Source of the DNA: Bacteroides sp.
Lineage (GTDB): Bacteria > Bacteroidota > Bacteroidia > Bacteroidales > Bacteroidaceae
Assembly: GCA_015060765.1 (NCBI GenBank)
Contig: SUXW01000005.1
Span: 99,495-163,494 of the forward strand
Length of the DNA stretch: 64,000 nucleotides
Direction: 5' to 3'
This document shows positions 17,617 through 26,587 of the stretch, piece by piece. The notes beneath the pieces are model-generated. The model made no database searches. It was not told where the DNA came from and saw only the letters and a program-made list of their open reading frames with translations. Every line of letters starts with the position of its first letter. The first letter of the stretch is position 1. Made by a program: the position numbers and the translations under genes.

Positions 17617-19575
17617 ATGGCTACTATAGATTCTAAAATTCCTGAAGGCGCATTAGCCGAAAAATGGACCAATTATAAAGCTCACCAAAAATTGGTGAAT
17701 CCAGCCAACAAGCGTCGTCTCGACATCATCGTAGTTGGTACTGGTTTGGCAGGTGCTTCTGCAGCTGCTTCTTTGGGTGCTCTTGGTTTCAAAGTATTGA
17801 ACTTCTGTATCCAAGACTCTCCACGCCGTGCTCACTCTATCGCTGCACAGGGTGGTATCAACGCTGCCAAGAACTATCAGAACGACGGTGACTCTGTATA
17901 TCGTTTGTTCTACGATACTATCAAGGGTGGTGACTACCGTGCTCGTGAAGCGAACGTTTACCGTTTGGCTGAAGTTTCTAACGCTATCATCGACCAGTGT
18001 GTAGCTCAGGGTGTTCCTTTCGCTCGTGAATACGGCGGTTTGCTCGACAACCGTTCATTCGGTGGTGCTCAGGTATCCCGTACATTCTATGCCCGCGGTC
18101 AGACCGGTCAGCAGTTGTTGTTGGGTGCTTACTCTGCATTGAGCCGCGAAGTTCAACGTGGTAACGTGAAGTTGTACACTCGTTATGAAATGTTGGACGT
18201 AGTATTGGTAAAGGATAGCGAAGGTGTAGAACGTGCTCGTGGTATCTTGGCTCGTAACTTGGTGACTGGTAAGATTGAACGTTTCGCTGCTCACGCTGTA
18301 GTTATCGGTACTGGTGGTTACGGTAACACTTACTTCCTTTCTACTAACGCTATGGGCTGTAACGGTTCGGCTGCTATGCAGTGCTACCGCAAGGGTGCTT
18401 ACTTCGCTAACCCATGTTTCGCTCAGATTCACCCGACTTGTGTACCTGTACACGGTGACAAGCAGTCTAAGTTGACTTTGATGTCTGAATCATTGCGTAA
18501 CGACGGTCGTATCTGGGTTCCTAAGAAATTGGAAGACGCCAAGGCTCTCCAAGCTGGTACCAAGAAGCCGACTGACATTCCTGACGAAGACCGTGACTTC
18601 TACTTGGAACGCCGTTATCCTGCATTCGGTAACTTGGTTCCTCGTGACGTGGCTTCTCGTGCTGCCAAGGAACGTTGTGATGCCGGTTATGGTGTAAACA
18701 ACACAGGTCTCGCTGTATTCTTGGACTTCAAGTACGCTATCGACCGCTTGGGCGAAGATGTAGTTCGTGCTCGTTACGGTAACTTGTTCGACATGTACGA
18801 AGAAATTACAGACGAAAATCCATATAAGACTCCGATGATGATCTTCCCGGCTATCCACTATACAATGGGTGGTATTTGGGTTGACTACGAATTGATGACT
18901 TCTATCAAGGGTCTCTTCGCTATCGGTGAAGCCAACTTCTCTGACCACGGTGCAAACCGTTTGGGTGCATCGGCTTTGATGCAAGGTTTGGCTGATGGTT
19001 ACTTTGTATTGCCTTACACTATCCAGAACTACTTGTCAGACCAAATCCAGGTTCCACGCTTCTCTACAGATTTGCCTGAATTCGAAGAAGCAGAAAAGGC
19101 TTTGAAGGCTCGTATCGAAAAGTTGATGAGCATCAAGGGTACACGTTCTGTTGATTCTATCCACAAGGAATTGGGTCACGTAATGTGGGACTTCGTAGGT
19201 ATGGGACGTACTAAGGAATCTTTGACTACAGCTATTGCCAAGTTGAAGGAAGTTCGCAAGACATTCTATAGCGACCTCCGTATCCCTGGTAACGCTGAAG
19301 ACTTGAACATTGAACTCGAAAAGGCATTGCGCCTCGAAGACTTCATCGGTATCGGTGAATTGATGGCTTACGACGCATTGAACCGTGAAGAATCTTGCGG
19401 TGGACACTTCCGTGAAGAACATCAGACTCCAGAAGGTGAAGCTCTCCGTCACGATGACAAGTTCTCGTATGTAGCTTGCTGGAAGTACACAGGCGAAGGT
19501 AATGAACCTGAACTCATCAAGGAAGACTTGAACTACGAATTTACTAAGGTTCAAACCCGTAACTATAAGTCTTAA
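17617..19575 (+). CDS. frdA: Fumarate reductase/succinate dehydrogenase flavoprotein subunit
   Basis: 652 residues. The FAD-binding Rossmann motif is [12 protein letters not shown] (about residue 39). [14 protein letters not shown] carries His73, the expected covalent FAD-linking residue. HYTMGGI and the capping domain hold the dicarboxylate-binding site. The gene uses a narrow set of codons (ggt, cgt, aac, ttg), as expected for a very highly expressed protein. It works with FrdB and FrdC to convert fumarate to succinate. Confidence 0.96.
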   Translation: MATIDSKIPEGALAEKWTNYKAHQKLVNPANKRRLDIIVVGTGLAGASAAASLGALGFKVLNFCIQDSPRRAHSIAAQGGINAAKNYQNDGDSVYRLFYDTIKGGDYRAREANVYRLAEVSNAIIDQCVAQGVPFAREYGGLLDNRSFGGAQVSRTFYARGQTGQQLLLGAYSALSREVQRGNVKLYTRYEMLDVVLVKDSEGVERARGILARNLVTGKIERFAAHAVVIGTGGYGNTYFLSTNAMGCNGSAAMQCYRKGAYFANPCFAQIHPTCVPVHGDKQSKLTLMSESLRNDGRIWVPKKLEDAKALQAGTKKPTDIPDEDRDFYLERRYPAFGNLVPRDVASRAAKERCDAGYGVNNTGLAVFLDFKYAIDRLGEDVVRARYGNLFDMYEEITDENPYKTPMMIFPAIHYTMGGIWVDYELMTSIKGLFAIGEANFSDHGANRLGASALMQGLADGYFVLPYTIQNYLSDQIQVPRFSTDLPEFEEAEKALKARIEKLMSIKGTRSVDSIHKELGHVMWDFVGMGRTKESLTTAIAKLKEVRKTFYSDLRIPGNAEDLNIELEKALRLEDFIGIGELMAYDALNREESCGGHFREEHQTPEGEALRHDDKFSYVACWKYTGEGNEPELIKEDLNYEFTKVQTRNYKS

Positions 19576-19594
19576 TCATTAAAAAGAAGTAATC

Positions 19595-20350
19595 ATGGAT
19601 AAAAATATAAGCTTTACACTGAAAGTTTGGCGTCAGAGAGGTCCGAAGGAAAAAGGTCATTTTCAGACTATCCCTGTGAAAGATATGCCAGGCGATACTT
19701 CATTCCTCGAAATGTTGGACATCGTGAATGAAGAATTGATTAACAAGGGTGAAGAACCTATCGTATTCGACCACGACTGTCGTGAAGGTATCTGCGGTAT
19801 GTGTTCATTGTACATCAATGGTCATCCTCACGGTCCTGCAACAGGTGCAACTACTTGTCAGATTTACATCCGTCGTTTCAACGATGGCGATACCATTACC
19901 GTTGAACCATGGCGTTCGGCAGGTTTCCCGGTTATTCGCGACTTGATGGTTGACCGTGGTGCGTACGACAAGATTATGCAAGCTGGTGGTTATGTATCAG
20001 TAAATACCGGTGGTGTTCCCGATGCGAACTCTATTCCTATTCCTAAGCCGGTAGCTGATGAAGCGATGGATGCTGCTGCATGTATCGGTTGTGGTGCTTG
20101 TGCTGCTGCTTGTAAGAACGGTTCGGCTATGTTGTTCGTTTCTGCTAAGGTTAGCCAGTTGGCTTTGTTGCCACAAGGTAAGGTGGAAGCAGCTCGTCGT
20201 GCCAAGGCTATGTTGGCTAAAATGGATGAACTGGGCTTCGGTAACTGTACTAATACTCGCGCTTGTGAAGCCGAATGTCCGAAGTGTATTTCCATCAGCA
20301 ATATTGCTCGTTTGAACCGTGAGTTCATTGCCGCTAAGCTGAAAGACTAA
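19595..20350 (+). CDS. frdB: Fumarate reductase/succinate dehydrogenase iron-sulfur subunit
   Basis: 251 residues. The cysteine sets for three clusters are visible: [14 protein letters not shown] with a later TTC for [2Fe-2S], [11 protein letters not shown] for [4Fe-4S], and [14 protein letters not shown] with the preceding domain for the third cluster. It passes electrons from the haem subunit to the flavoprotein. Spacing to frdA is 19 bp. A strong terminator follows. Confidence 0.96.
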   Translation: MDKNISFTLKVWRQRGPKEKGHFQTIPVKDMPGDTSFLEMLDIVNEELINKGEEPIVFDHDCREGICGMCSLYINGHPHGPATGATTCQIYIRRFNDGDTITVEPWRSAGFPVIRDLMVDRGAYDKIMQAGGYVSVNTGGVPDANSIPIPKPVADEAMDAAACIGCGACAAACKNGSAMLFVSAKVSQLALLPQGKVEAARRAKAMLAKMDELGFGNCTNTRACEAECPKCISISNIARLNREFIAAKLKD

Positions 20351-20385
20351 GTTTGAAACAGCCATCGGTTGGCTGATTGTATAAT

Positions 20386-20433
20386 GTGTCATTCTGAATA
20401 TGGTGAAAACAAATTCAGAATGACACTTTTTTT
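20386..20433 (+). terminator. Rho-independent terminator of frdCAB
   Basis: A 14-bp perfect stem, GTGTCATTCTGAAT (20386-20399) with its complement at 20413-20426, followed by a run of T. Confidence 0.92.
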
Positions 20434-20442
20434 ATTCCTATT

Positions 20443-21555
20443 TTATTCCAAGATTCGATAGATTCCTCCGGCCATAGCGCGGACTACTCCTTTCATTTCC
20501 AATTCAAAGAGTAAAGCGCTCATCCGGTTTATTGGAATATTAGCCTCTATGACCAATTGATTGATTTGGATGCCTTCGGCCTGTTTTTGCAATAGGTTTA
20601 CAACCAATTGTTCGTCTGCATTCAATTCGGGGAACAATTGACGTTGGATATGAGGTTGGGTAGGGGTGGCCGACCATCCCATACTATTTATAAAATCTTC
20701 TGCCGAAGTGATAAGGGCTGCTCTGTTGTCTCTAATAAGTTTGTTACAACCAGCCGAGTATTCATCAGAGATTCTTCCAGGAAAGGCAAAACAGTCCCTA
20801 TGATAACTTTCCGCCAGCTCGGCAGTAATGAGTGCTCCTCCTTTGCTGGCCGATTCAACAACAATGGTAGCATCGCTCATGCCGGCTACGATACGGTTTC
20901 GTTTGACAAAATTTTGTCGGTCGGGATTGGTCCCGCTCATGAATTCGGTAAGTAATCCGCCTTGTCCCAACATATCGATAGCAGTTTTTCTATGAGTGGA
21001 AGGATAGATTCTGTCCAATCCATGTGCCAATACACCGATGGTATTGAAACCATTCTGAAGGGCTGCCCGGTGAGCGTGGATGTCGATGCCGTATGCCAGT
21101 CCGCTAACGACGAGGATATCAGGACATAGTTGGGACAAGTCTTTTAAGAATTGCATGCAAATATCCTGTCCATAAGGTGTAGCGTGTCGGGTTCCCACTA
21201 TGTTGATAACCCGTAATGCATTCATGTCGGCATTTCCTCGATAGAATAATAAGAGTGGGGCATCTTCACATTCTCGTAAACGAGAAGGGTAGGAAGGGTC
21301 GTTGATGGAGATACATTGGATGTGATTCTTTTCTGCATAGCGCAGTTCCTCTTCGGCCCGTTGGAAAGCTTCGGGAGCATCCAATACCTGGACTAATCGT
21401 TCAGTCACTCCAGGTACGAGTTGTGATAATTGCATCCTATGTTGGAACACTTCGGTTGCATTACCCATGGCTTTGACTAAATTGTGCGCGCCAACCAAAC
21501 CCAAGCCGGGAATGCGTGTCAGCGCAAGTGTGTAAAGTAATTCGTCTTGTTTCAT
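20443..21555 (-). CDS. dprA: DNA processing protein DprA/Smf
   Basis: 370 residues. It has an N-terminal HhH-like region (ALTRIPGLGLVGAHNLV), the Rossmann-like DprA domain with INIVGTRHATPYG, VSGLAYGIDIHAH and GGALITAE, and a C-terminal winged-helix (about 310-368). DprA loads RecA onto incoming single-stranded DNA during natural transformation; it is also kept in species not known to be competent. It lies 21 bp downstream of the thioesterase gene, on the same strand. Confidence 0.94.
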   Translation of the reverse strand: MKQDELLYTLALTRIPGLGLVGAHNLVKAMGNATEVFQHRMQLSQLVPGVTERLVQVLDAPEAFQRAEEELRYAEKNHIQCISINDPSYPSRLRECEDAPLLLFYRGNADMNALRVINIVGTRHATPYGQDICMQFLKDLSQLCPDILVVSGLAYGIDIHAHRAALQNGFNTIGVLAHGLDRIYPSTHRKTAIDMLGQGGLLTEFMSGTNPDRQNFVKRNRIVAGMSDATIVVESASKGGALITAELAESYHRDCFAFPGRISDEYSAGCNKLIRDNRAALITSAEDFINSMGWSATPTQPHIQRQLFPELNADEQLVVNLLQKQAEGIQINQLVIEANIPINRMSALLFELEMKGVVRAMAGGIYRILE

Positions 21556-21576
21556 GATGGTAAAATCAAGGAGTTA

Positions 21577-21984
21577 TTAATTTTGAATGAATCCGGCGAA
21601 TTTTTCATCAAGTAATTTGCTTTCACCTAATCGACCGTCGATGAGGCAAACAGTTTCTACTGATGCTTTGATGACCATTTTCAGATCGGGTAATCGGAAG
21701 ATGTCTTGATAAAACACATATTTGATGCCTTCTTTCTTGAGGTAAAGTTTAGAGATGAATTCATCCCCACTTCGCAAGGGGGTCTTGAAAGCCATGGTCA
21801 GGCGTGCTACAACCGGGTCTACTCCTTCTTCGTGGAGCTTGGCAAAACTGATTCCTTCCGAGTTGAGAAATTCATGACGAGTATGTTCCAGATAATGCTG
21901 GTAATTGGCATTGTTTACTATGCCTTGAAGGTCACACTCATAGTCGCGTACCTTCATCTTGAGCTCGTAAATATATTTTTCCAT
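21577..21984 (-). CDS. Acyl-CoA thioesterase, YbgC/4-hydroxybenzoyl-CoA hot-dog family
   Basis: 135 residues, the normal length. The N-terminal YECDLQGIVNNANYQHYLEHTRHEF carries the Asp of the 4HBT hot-dog active site. It should hydrolyse short acyl-CoA or acyl-ACP thioesters in the cytosol. A TACCTTTG promoter word lies only 4 bp upstream of the ATG, suggesting an almost leaderless transcript. It is followed by dprA. Confidence 0.88.
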   Translation of the reverse strand: MEKYIYELKMKVRDYECDLQGIVNNANYQHYLEHTRHEFLNSEGISFAKLHEEGVDPVVARLTMAFKTPLRSGDEFISKLYLKKEGIKYVFYQDIFRLPDLKMVIKASVETVCLIDGRLGESKLLDEKFAGFIQN

Positions 21985-21988
21985 GTAG

Positions 21989-22026
21989 CAAAGGTAACGG
22001 ATTTATTTGTATAATCCGCTACCTTT
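21989..22026 (-). terminator. Inverted repeat overlapping a -7 box between membrane protein gene and thioesterase gene
   Basis: 14-nt arms at 21990-22003 and 22013-22026 differ by one base and can end the upstream minus-strand transcript. The arm nearer the thioesterase gene contains TACCTTTG (21989-21996, minus strand), a -7 match 4 bp before the ATG at 21984. Confidence 0.55.
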
Positions 22027-22042
22027 AGGCAAAAATGTAAAG

Positions 22043-22630
22043 TTAATCTTCCGAGAGTTCTTCTATTTGTGTCAGGATATCATCGGCCATGCGTTGTGTC
22101 TTTAGGTATTGATAGCTACCGATAATCACTCCCAATACAAGTCCAATTGTCATTCCACCCAGGATACTTTGTAATTCTTCGCCCTGAAAATGTTGGCTTA
22201 CTTCATAGGCAAACCAACCGATGAATACGATGATAAAGGGAATGCCGATAAACTTTAACCAGTTGGAGTAAAATCTCTTGAGCATCAAGGTGTCTTTTCG
22301 TGCCTTAATCAAATCGCCGTACACAAATTCATCCGGACGGAAATGGCTGTGGATGTAGTAATTATATCCGATAGCCAATGCTAGCATACAGCATACAAAT
22401 AGGCAGAATCCTGTTGACAACCCTACCAGATTGGGCATCACCCAGATAAAATAAGGTATCCCGATGAGTGAAACAACGCTCTCTATGATGGCTTTCCGGC
22501 GTAAAGACGACGCTTTCTCCTTCATGGAACGTCGTATCAGTCGTTCGTTTACGATGGTTTCTTGTTCCAACTTTTTGTTCAACAAAGCGAGTTGGGCTTT
22601 CATTTCTTCAAATTCATTATATCTTTCCAT
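22043..22630 (-). CDS. Membrane protein of unknown function, partner of the sigma factor gene
   Basis: 195 residues. A cytoplasmic helical N-terminus of about 50 residues (MERYNEFEEMKAQLALLNKKLEQE, coiled-coil-like, then a basic stretch) is followed by two pairs of membrane segments (about 50-90 and 125-180). I do not recognise a named family. It starts 13 bp after the sigma factor gene and is almost certainly cotranscribed with it. That position and the cytoplasmic N-terminus make an anti-sigma role possible, but this is inference. Confidence 0.7.
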   Translation of the reverse strand: MERYNEFEEMKAQLALLNKKLEQETIVNERLIRRSMKEKASSLRRKAIIESVVSLIGIPYFIWVMPNLVGLSTGFCLFVCCMLALAIGYNYYIHSHFRPDEFVYGDLIKARKDTLMLKRFYSNWLKFIGIPFIIVFIGWFAYEVSQHFQGEELQSILGGMTIGLVLGVIIGSYQYLKTQRMADDILTQIEELSED

Positions 22631-22643
22631 TTTCGTGCTGTTT

Positions 22644-23123
22644 TTAATTGTTAGACATCTGTTTCAGTTCTTCCTTAATTCGGAAGAGGCGGACGGAAAC
22701 ATTCTTTACCGAGATTCCTACGATGGCAGCTATCTCTTCATAGCTCATGCTTTCCAGCCAAAGAAGTACGATGGCGCGGTCGAAAGGTTTCAGTCGATGG
22801 ATGCGGTCGTATAGCATCTTGATTTGCTTGGTGTCGTTGTCCTTGTCTTCAAAGAGGTTGATTTCCATCGACAGGGGAACGGTTGCGGAGCGCTTCTTTT
22901 TCCTTTCTTGAGAGATGCAGGTATTGAAGCTTACCCTCCATATCCATGTGTCGATTTTACTCTTTCCCTCGAAGGAGCTGTATCCTTTCCACAAGTTAAT
23001 CAATACTTCCTGAAAGAGGTCGTTTACCTCGTCGGAATCCTTGGAGAACATGAAGCACACGGTATAGATGGTGTTCTTATGTTCCCGAACCATTTGCGCA
23101 AATGCGGTTTCCATTGTTTTCAT
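22644..23123 (-). CDS. ECF-type RNA polymerase sigma factor
   Basis: 159 residues. Region 2 is at about 15-85 (FSKDSDEVNDLFQEVLINLWKGY). Region 4 is at about 105-155 with LWLESMSYEEIAAIVGISVKNVSVRLFRIKEEL, a helix-turn-helix for the -35 element. There is no region 1 or 3, as in extracytoplasmic-function sigma factors. It is followed by a small membrane protein gene. A minus-strand TATCTTTG lies at 23178-23185. No neighbouring SusC or FecR gene is present, so the target regulon is unknown. Confidence 0.9.
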   Translation of the reverse strand: MKTMETAFAQMVREHKNTIYTVCFMFSKDSDEVNDLFQEVLINLWKGYSSFEGKSKIDTWIWRVSFNTCISQERKKKRSATVPLSMEINLFEDKDNDTKQIKMLYDRIHRLKPFDRAIVLLWLESMSYEEIAAIVGISVKNVSVRLFRIKEELKQMSNN

Positions 23124-23177
23124 CTTTCTTTTCCGAATATTTTTTACCCGTTAGACGCACGAAGTTTGGAATAACTA

Positions 23178-23185
23178 CAAAGATA
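23178..23185 (-). promoter_or_regulatory. Predicted -7 element for the sigma factor operon
   Basis: TATCTTTG on the minus strand, 54 bp before the ATG at 23123. Confidence 0.55.
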
Positions 23186-23252
23186 ATCGAAAATCTATCA
23201 AAAAATATAGTATTACCGCCATTTTACTGGGTGGGGTTTCTTTAGAATTCTT

Positions 23253-23260
23253 TATCTTTG
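23253..23260 (+). promoter_or_regulatory. Predicted -7 element for the alcohol dehydrogenase gene
   Basis: TATCTTTG, matching TAnnTTTG, 33 bp before the ATG at 23294. It is divergent from the sigma factor promoter. Confidence 0.6.
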
Positions 23261-23293
23261 TCCAAACTCATCAATTAAATTAAAGATAATACC

Positions 23294-24448
23294 ATGATTA
23301 ACAGATTTGTGTTGAACGAAGTATCTTACTTCGGACCGGGTGCACGTGAAGTGCTTCCACAAGAAATCAAGCGTTTGGGATTGAATAAGGCATTTGTTGC
23401 TACCGATAAGGATTTGATCAAGTTCGGTGTGGCCGACAAGGTGCTCAAGGTGCTCGAAGTGGCCAATATCCCTTATGAAATCTTCAGTGAAATCAAACCG
23501 AATCCTACCGTGAGCAACGTAAAGGCAGGTGTTGAAGCCTTTGCCAAGTCGGGTGCCGACTTTATTCTGGCCATTGGTGGTGGTTCTTCCATCGATACTT
23601 CCAAAGCTATCGGTATCATTACCAACAATCCTGAATTCAGCGATGTAGTGTCTCTCGAAGGTGTGGCTCCTACCAAGAAGAAATCCGTGCCCATCATTGC
23701 ATTGCCCACTACTGCCGGTACAGCTGCCGAAGTGACCATCAACTACGTGATTACTGACGAAGAAAACCAGAAGAAGATGGTGTGCGTTGACCCCAACGAT
23801 ATTCCAGCCATCGCTATCGTCGATGCCGAATTGATGTACACCTTGCCGAAGAGCCTGACTGCTGCCACCGGTCTCGATGCCTTGACACATGCCATCGAAG
23901 GTTTGATTACCAAAGGGGCTTGGGAAATGAGTGATATGTTCGAAATCAAGGCTATCGAAATGATTGCCCGTCACTTGGAAACAGCCGTATTCGAACCTAC
24001 CAATGCCGAAGCCCGCAACGGTATGGCTGTAGCCCAATACATCGCTGGTATGGCATTCTCTAACGTAGGTCTTGGTGTGGTTCATGGTATGGCCCATCCA
24101 CTTGGTGCTATCTTCGATATTCCTCACGGTGTGGCCAATGCATTATTGCTCCCTACTATCATGGAATTCAACATGCCATCTGCATTGCCTAAGTATGTAG
24201 ACATTGCCAAGGCCATGAATGTCTATAAGGATGGTATGACTCAAGAAGAAGCTGCTCAGGCAGCTGTCGATGCCGTGAAAGCCCTTTCTATCAAGGTAGG
24301 TATTCCACAACACTTGTCAGAACTTGGCATCAAGGAAGAAGACCTTCCACGCTTGGCTGCTTCTGCCATTGCTGATGTTTGTACACCGGGCAATCCACGT
24401 GAAGTGACCGAAGAAATCATCCTTGAACTTTATAAGAAGGTATATTGA
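23294..24448 (+). CDS. Iron-containing alcohol dehydrogenase (lactaldehyde reductase-like)
   Basis: 384 residues of the group III, Fe-dependent alcohol dehydrogenase family. It shows GGGSSIDTSKA for NAD(P) binding, TTAGTAAEVT, and the metal-binding histidines in the GLDALTHAIEG and VVHGMAHPLGA...IPHGVANALLLP region. The closest well-known relatives are FucO-type lactaldehyde reductases. In a gut Bacteroides it would reduce lactaldehyde from fucose or rhamnose to 1,2-propanediol, but no sugar genes are adjacent, so the substrate is open. Confidence 0.88.
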   Translation: MINRFVLNEVSYFGPGAREVLPQEIKRLGLNKAFVATDKDLIKFGVADKVLKVLEVANIPYEIFSEIKPNPTVSNVKAGVEAFAKSGADFILAIGGGSSIDTSKAIGIITNNPEFSDVVSLEGVAPTKKKSVPIIALPTTAGTAAEVTINYVITDEENQKKMVCVDPNDIPAIAIVDAELMYTLPKSLTAATGLDALTHAIEGLITKGAWEMSDMFEIKAIEMIARHLETAVFEPTNAEARNGMAVAQYIAGMAFSNVGLGVVHGMAHPLGAIFDIPHGVANALLLPTIMEFNMPSALPKYVDIAKAMNVYKDGMTQEEAAQAAVDAVKALSIKVGIPQHLSELGIKEEDLPRLAASAIADVCTPGNPREVTEEIILELYKKVY

Positions 24449-24456
24449 TAGCTTTA

Positions 24457-24484
24457 AAAGGGGAGTGTCATCACACTCCCTTTT
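24457..24484. terminator. Terminator between convergent genes
   Basis: AAAGGGGAGTGT pairs with ACACTCCCTTT (one bulged G) over a 3-4 nt loop. It overlaps the stop codon of the minus-strand DUF2851 gene. Confidence 0.75.
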
Positions 24485-25748
24485 ATCTTCTCTTCAGATA
24501 TTCATAACCGAAGCGGCAATATAGGCATTTCTTCTTGTCGCAATACTCTTTCTTCAGTTGGATAAGCGCCTGACTGTCTCCTGCATGTTGGGCGGTAAGT
24601 CCGCATTGTTTCCATAAACGGATGATGTAATTGTTCTCGGGTTTCAATGTTTCGAGGAAATTGAGGGCCCGCGCACAGAGGGTATCGTTGCCTCTGTGCA
24701 TGCCGTATGCGTAGAGGAAGGTTACTACGGTATTGATGATGAGCAAATCGAGGGATGAATCACTGAGTGTCTTAGGGTACGCGGGTGATAGTCCACCGAA
24801 AGAATAATGAGTGAGCCAATATTCCGAAGCGCCTCCTCGAAGTAGGTCGCGTATTTCTTTCAACGTTTCCAGTTCCATGAGTTTGGAAAGCAGGTTGTAT
24901 TCCCGATAATACAGACAGGCTAATTGGGCGATGCGTATGTGTGGGAAATTGTTGGGGCGTAAGCGAAGGAAACGCCATATATTGGCATCCATGGGGGAAA
25001 GTTGGAATTTATGAGCCAAATATTGGTATTCTCTTTTCAGCTTCAAATAGTATTCATCTCCATCGGGATCTTCCAGAATGCCGGCTTGTCCGAAGAACAA
25101 GGCCTCTACTTGAAAAAGGTTGTCGCGATGTTTGTCCACGGCCCGTAATGGAACTCGTTTGGCCCAATATTCAAAAGCTTCGCCATTTACACCAAAGCCG
25201 AAATTTCGGGCTAATGTGATAAAGAATGCATCTTCCCAATGGTTGTTGCATAGCTTGAGCCGTTCGCTAAGTTGGGCGGATTTTTGCTCCATACGTTCCA
25301 CTTGCAAAGCCGACATCCACGAATGGACGGTAAACGAAGGAAGTGAGGGAATCACTCGATAGCAAGGGGGATAACTGTCAGTAACCAACAACTCCTTGTA
25401 GTTTTGCTTGAGGGATTCGGGACACTCCAATTGAAGTTGGGGAATAGGCAAACCATTGCTTCGGACCACCTCAGTATCGATGGAAGAGGCTACGTGCAGA
25501 ATAACGGAATCGTAAGCACGGTCGGCATCGTGACCGTGTCTATACCAATCGGACGATTGATGGTGAATCTCTACGTTACCTACCCATAACACGCCATCCA
25601 ATTTGATCTTGGCATTGAAAAAATCGGGACCGGCATGAGGATTGCTCAAGCCAGTATCAATAATCTCGACAAGTTGTCCTGTCGATGTTCTCAACTCTTT
25701 TAGAGGCAGAATTTTGTGTTTCCACACATAATGCAATAGCTGTTCCAT
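24483..25748 (-). CDS. DUF2851 family protein
   Basis: 421 residues from the ATG at 25748 (MEQLLHYVWKHKI). Upstream ATGs at 25757 and 25775 lie at or before the likely transcript start, because a minus-strand -7 word sits at 25773-25780. It has the conserved N-terminal GNVEIHHQSSDWYRHGHD...YDSVILHV of DUF2851 and a C-terminal Cys cluster (CDKKKCLYCRFGYE). The function is unknown. The Cys cluster might hold a metal. Confidence 0.82.
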   Translation of the reverse strand: MEQLLHYVWKHKILPLKELRTSTGQLVEIIDTGLSNPHAGPDFFNAKIKLDGVLWVGNVEIHHQSSDWYRHGHDADRAYDSVILHVASSIDTEVVRSNGLPIPQLQLECPESLKQNYKELLVTDSYPPCYRVIPSLPSFTVHSWMSALQVERMEQKSAQLSERLKLCNNHWEDAFFITLARNFGFGVNGEAFEYWAKRVPLRAVDKHRDNLFQVEALFFGQAGILEDPDGDEYYLKLKREYQYLAHKFQLSPMDANIWRFLRLRPNNFPHIRIAQLACLYYREYNLLSKLMELETLKEIRDLLRGGASEYWLTHYSFGGLSPAYPKTLSDSSLDLLIINTVVTFLYAYGMHRGNDTLCARALNFLETLKPENNYIIRLWKQCGLTAQHAGDSQALIQLKKEYCDKKKCLYCRFGYEYLKRR

Positions 25749-25772
25749 TGTTAACATCGTGTAAATGTTCGA

Positions 25773-25780
25773 CAAAAATA
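25773..25780 (-). promoter_or_regulatory. Predicted -7 element for the DUF2851 gene
   Basis: TATTTTTG on the minus strand, about 25 bp upstream of the chosen ATG. Confidence 0.5.
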
Positions 25781-25801
25781 AGAGTTTCAGCCGAAAAACG
25801 C

Positions 25802-25809
25802 TATCTTTG
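25802..25809 (+). promoter_or_regulatory. Predicted -7 element for the dapB-lepB operon
   Basis: TATCTTTG, 21 bp before the dapB ATG at 25831. Confidence 0.6.
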
Positions 25810-25830
25810 TACCCAAATAATTATACAACA

Positions 25831-26586
25831 ATGAAAATAGCATTAATTGGATATGGAAAAATGGGCAAGGAAATCGAAAAGATTGCTGTAGCCCGTGGAC
25901 ATGAGATAGTAAGCATCATTGATATAGACAATCAACAAGATTTTGAATCGGATGCGTTCAAGAGTGCCGATGTGGCCATTGAGTTTACCAATCCTATGGT
26001 AGCCTACAACAACTACATGAAGACTTTTGCGGCTGGTGTAAAGCTTGTGTCAGGCAGTACCGGTTGGTTGGAAGAGCATGGTGAAGAAGTGAAGAAACTT
26101 TGTACCGAAGGGGGAAAGACTTTGTTCTGGTCGTCTAACTTCAGTCTAGGTGTAGCTATCTTCTCGGCCGTAAACAAGTACCTGGCCGGTATTATGAACA
26201 ACTTCCCCGGTTATGAGGTTTCTATGGTAGAGACGCATCACGTGCATAAACTGGATGCACCGAGTGGTACAGCCATCACGTTGGCAGAAGGATTGCTCGA
26301 TAATCTGGCCCGTAAGTCAAAGTGGGTGAAAGGAACATTGACGGCTCCCGATGGTACGGTAAGCGGTACAACCACTTGTGGGGCCGACGAAATTCCGGTC
26401 AGCTCCATTCGCGAAGGTGAAGTGCCGGGTATCCATACCATCACTTATGAGTCGGATGCCGATAACATTATCATTACGCACGATGCTAAGAACCGAAAGG
26501 GATTTGCATTAGGTGCCGTATTGGCAGCTGAATATACCGCTTCGCATGAAGGGTTCTTGGGTATGAACGATTTATTCCAATTCTAA
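25831..26586 (+). CDS. dapB: 4-hydroxy-tetrahydrodipicolinate reductase
   Basis: 251 residues from ATG 25831, where the nucleotide-binding motif begins (MKIALIGYGKMGKEIEK); the longer frame crosses the promoter. The active-site signature is HHVHKLDAPSGTA. It makes tetrahydrodipicolinate for lysine and peptidoglycan meso-DAP. The protein is shorter than the ~270-residue E. coli enzyme, as is common in Bacteroidetes. It is followed after 1 bp by lepB. Confidence 0.94.
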   Translation: MKIALIGYGKMGKEIEKIAVARGHEIVSIIDIDNQQDFESDAFKSADVAIEFTNPMVAYNNYMKTFAAGVKLVSGSTGWLEEHGEEVKKLCTEGGKTLFWSSNFSLGVAIFSAVNKYLAGIMNNFPGYEVSMVETHHVHKLDAPSGTAITLAEGLLDNLARKSKWVKGTLTAPDGTVSGTTTCGADEIPVSSIREGEVPGIHTITYESDADNIIITHDAKNRKGFALGAVLAAEYTASHEGFLGMNDLFQF

Positions 26587-26587
26587 A

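Noticed and set aside
23252..24127. 291-residue antisense open frame over the alcohol dehydrogenase gene
   Set aside because: It has no motif and no promoter, and the iron alcohol dehydrogenase is unmistakable.
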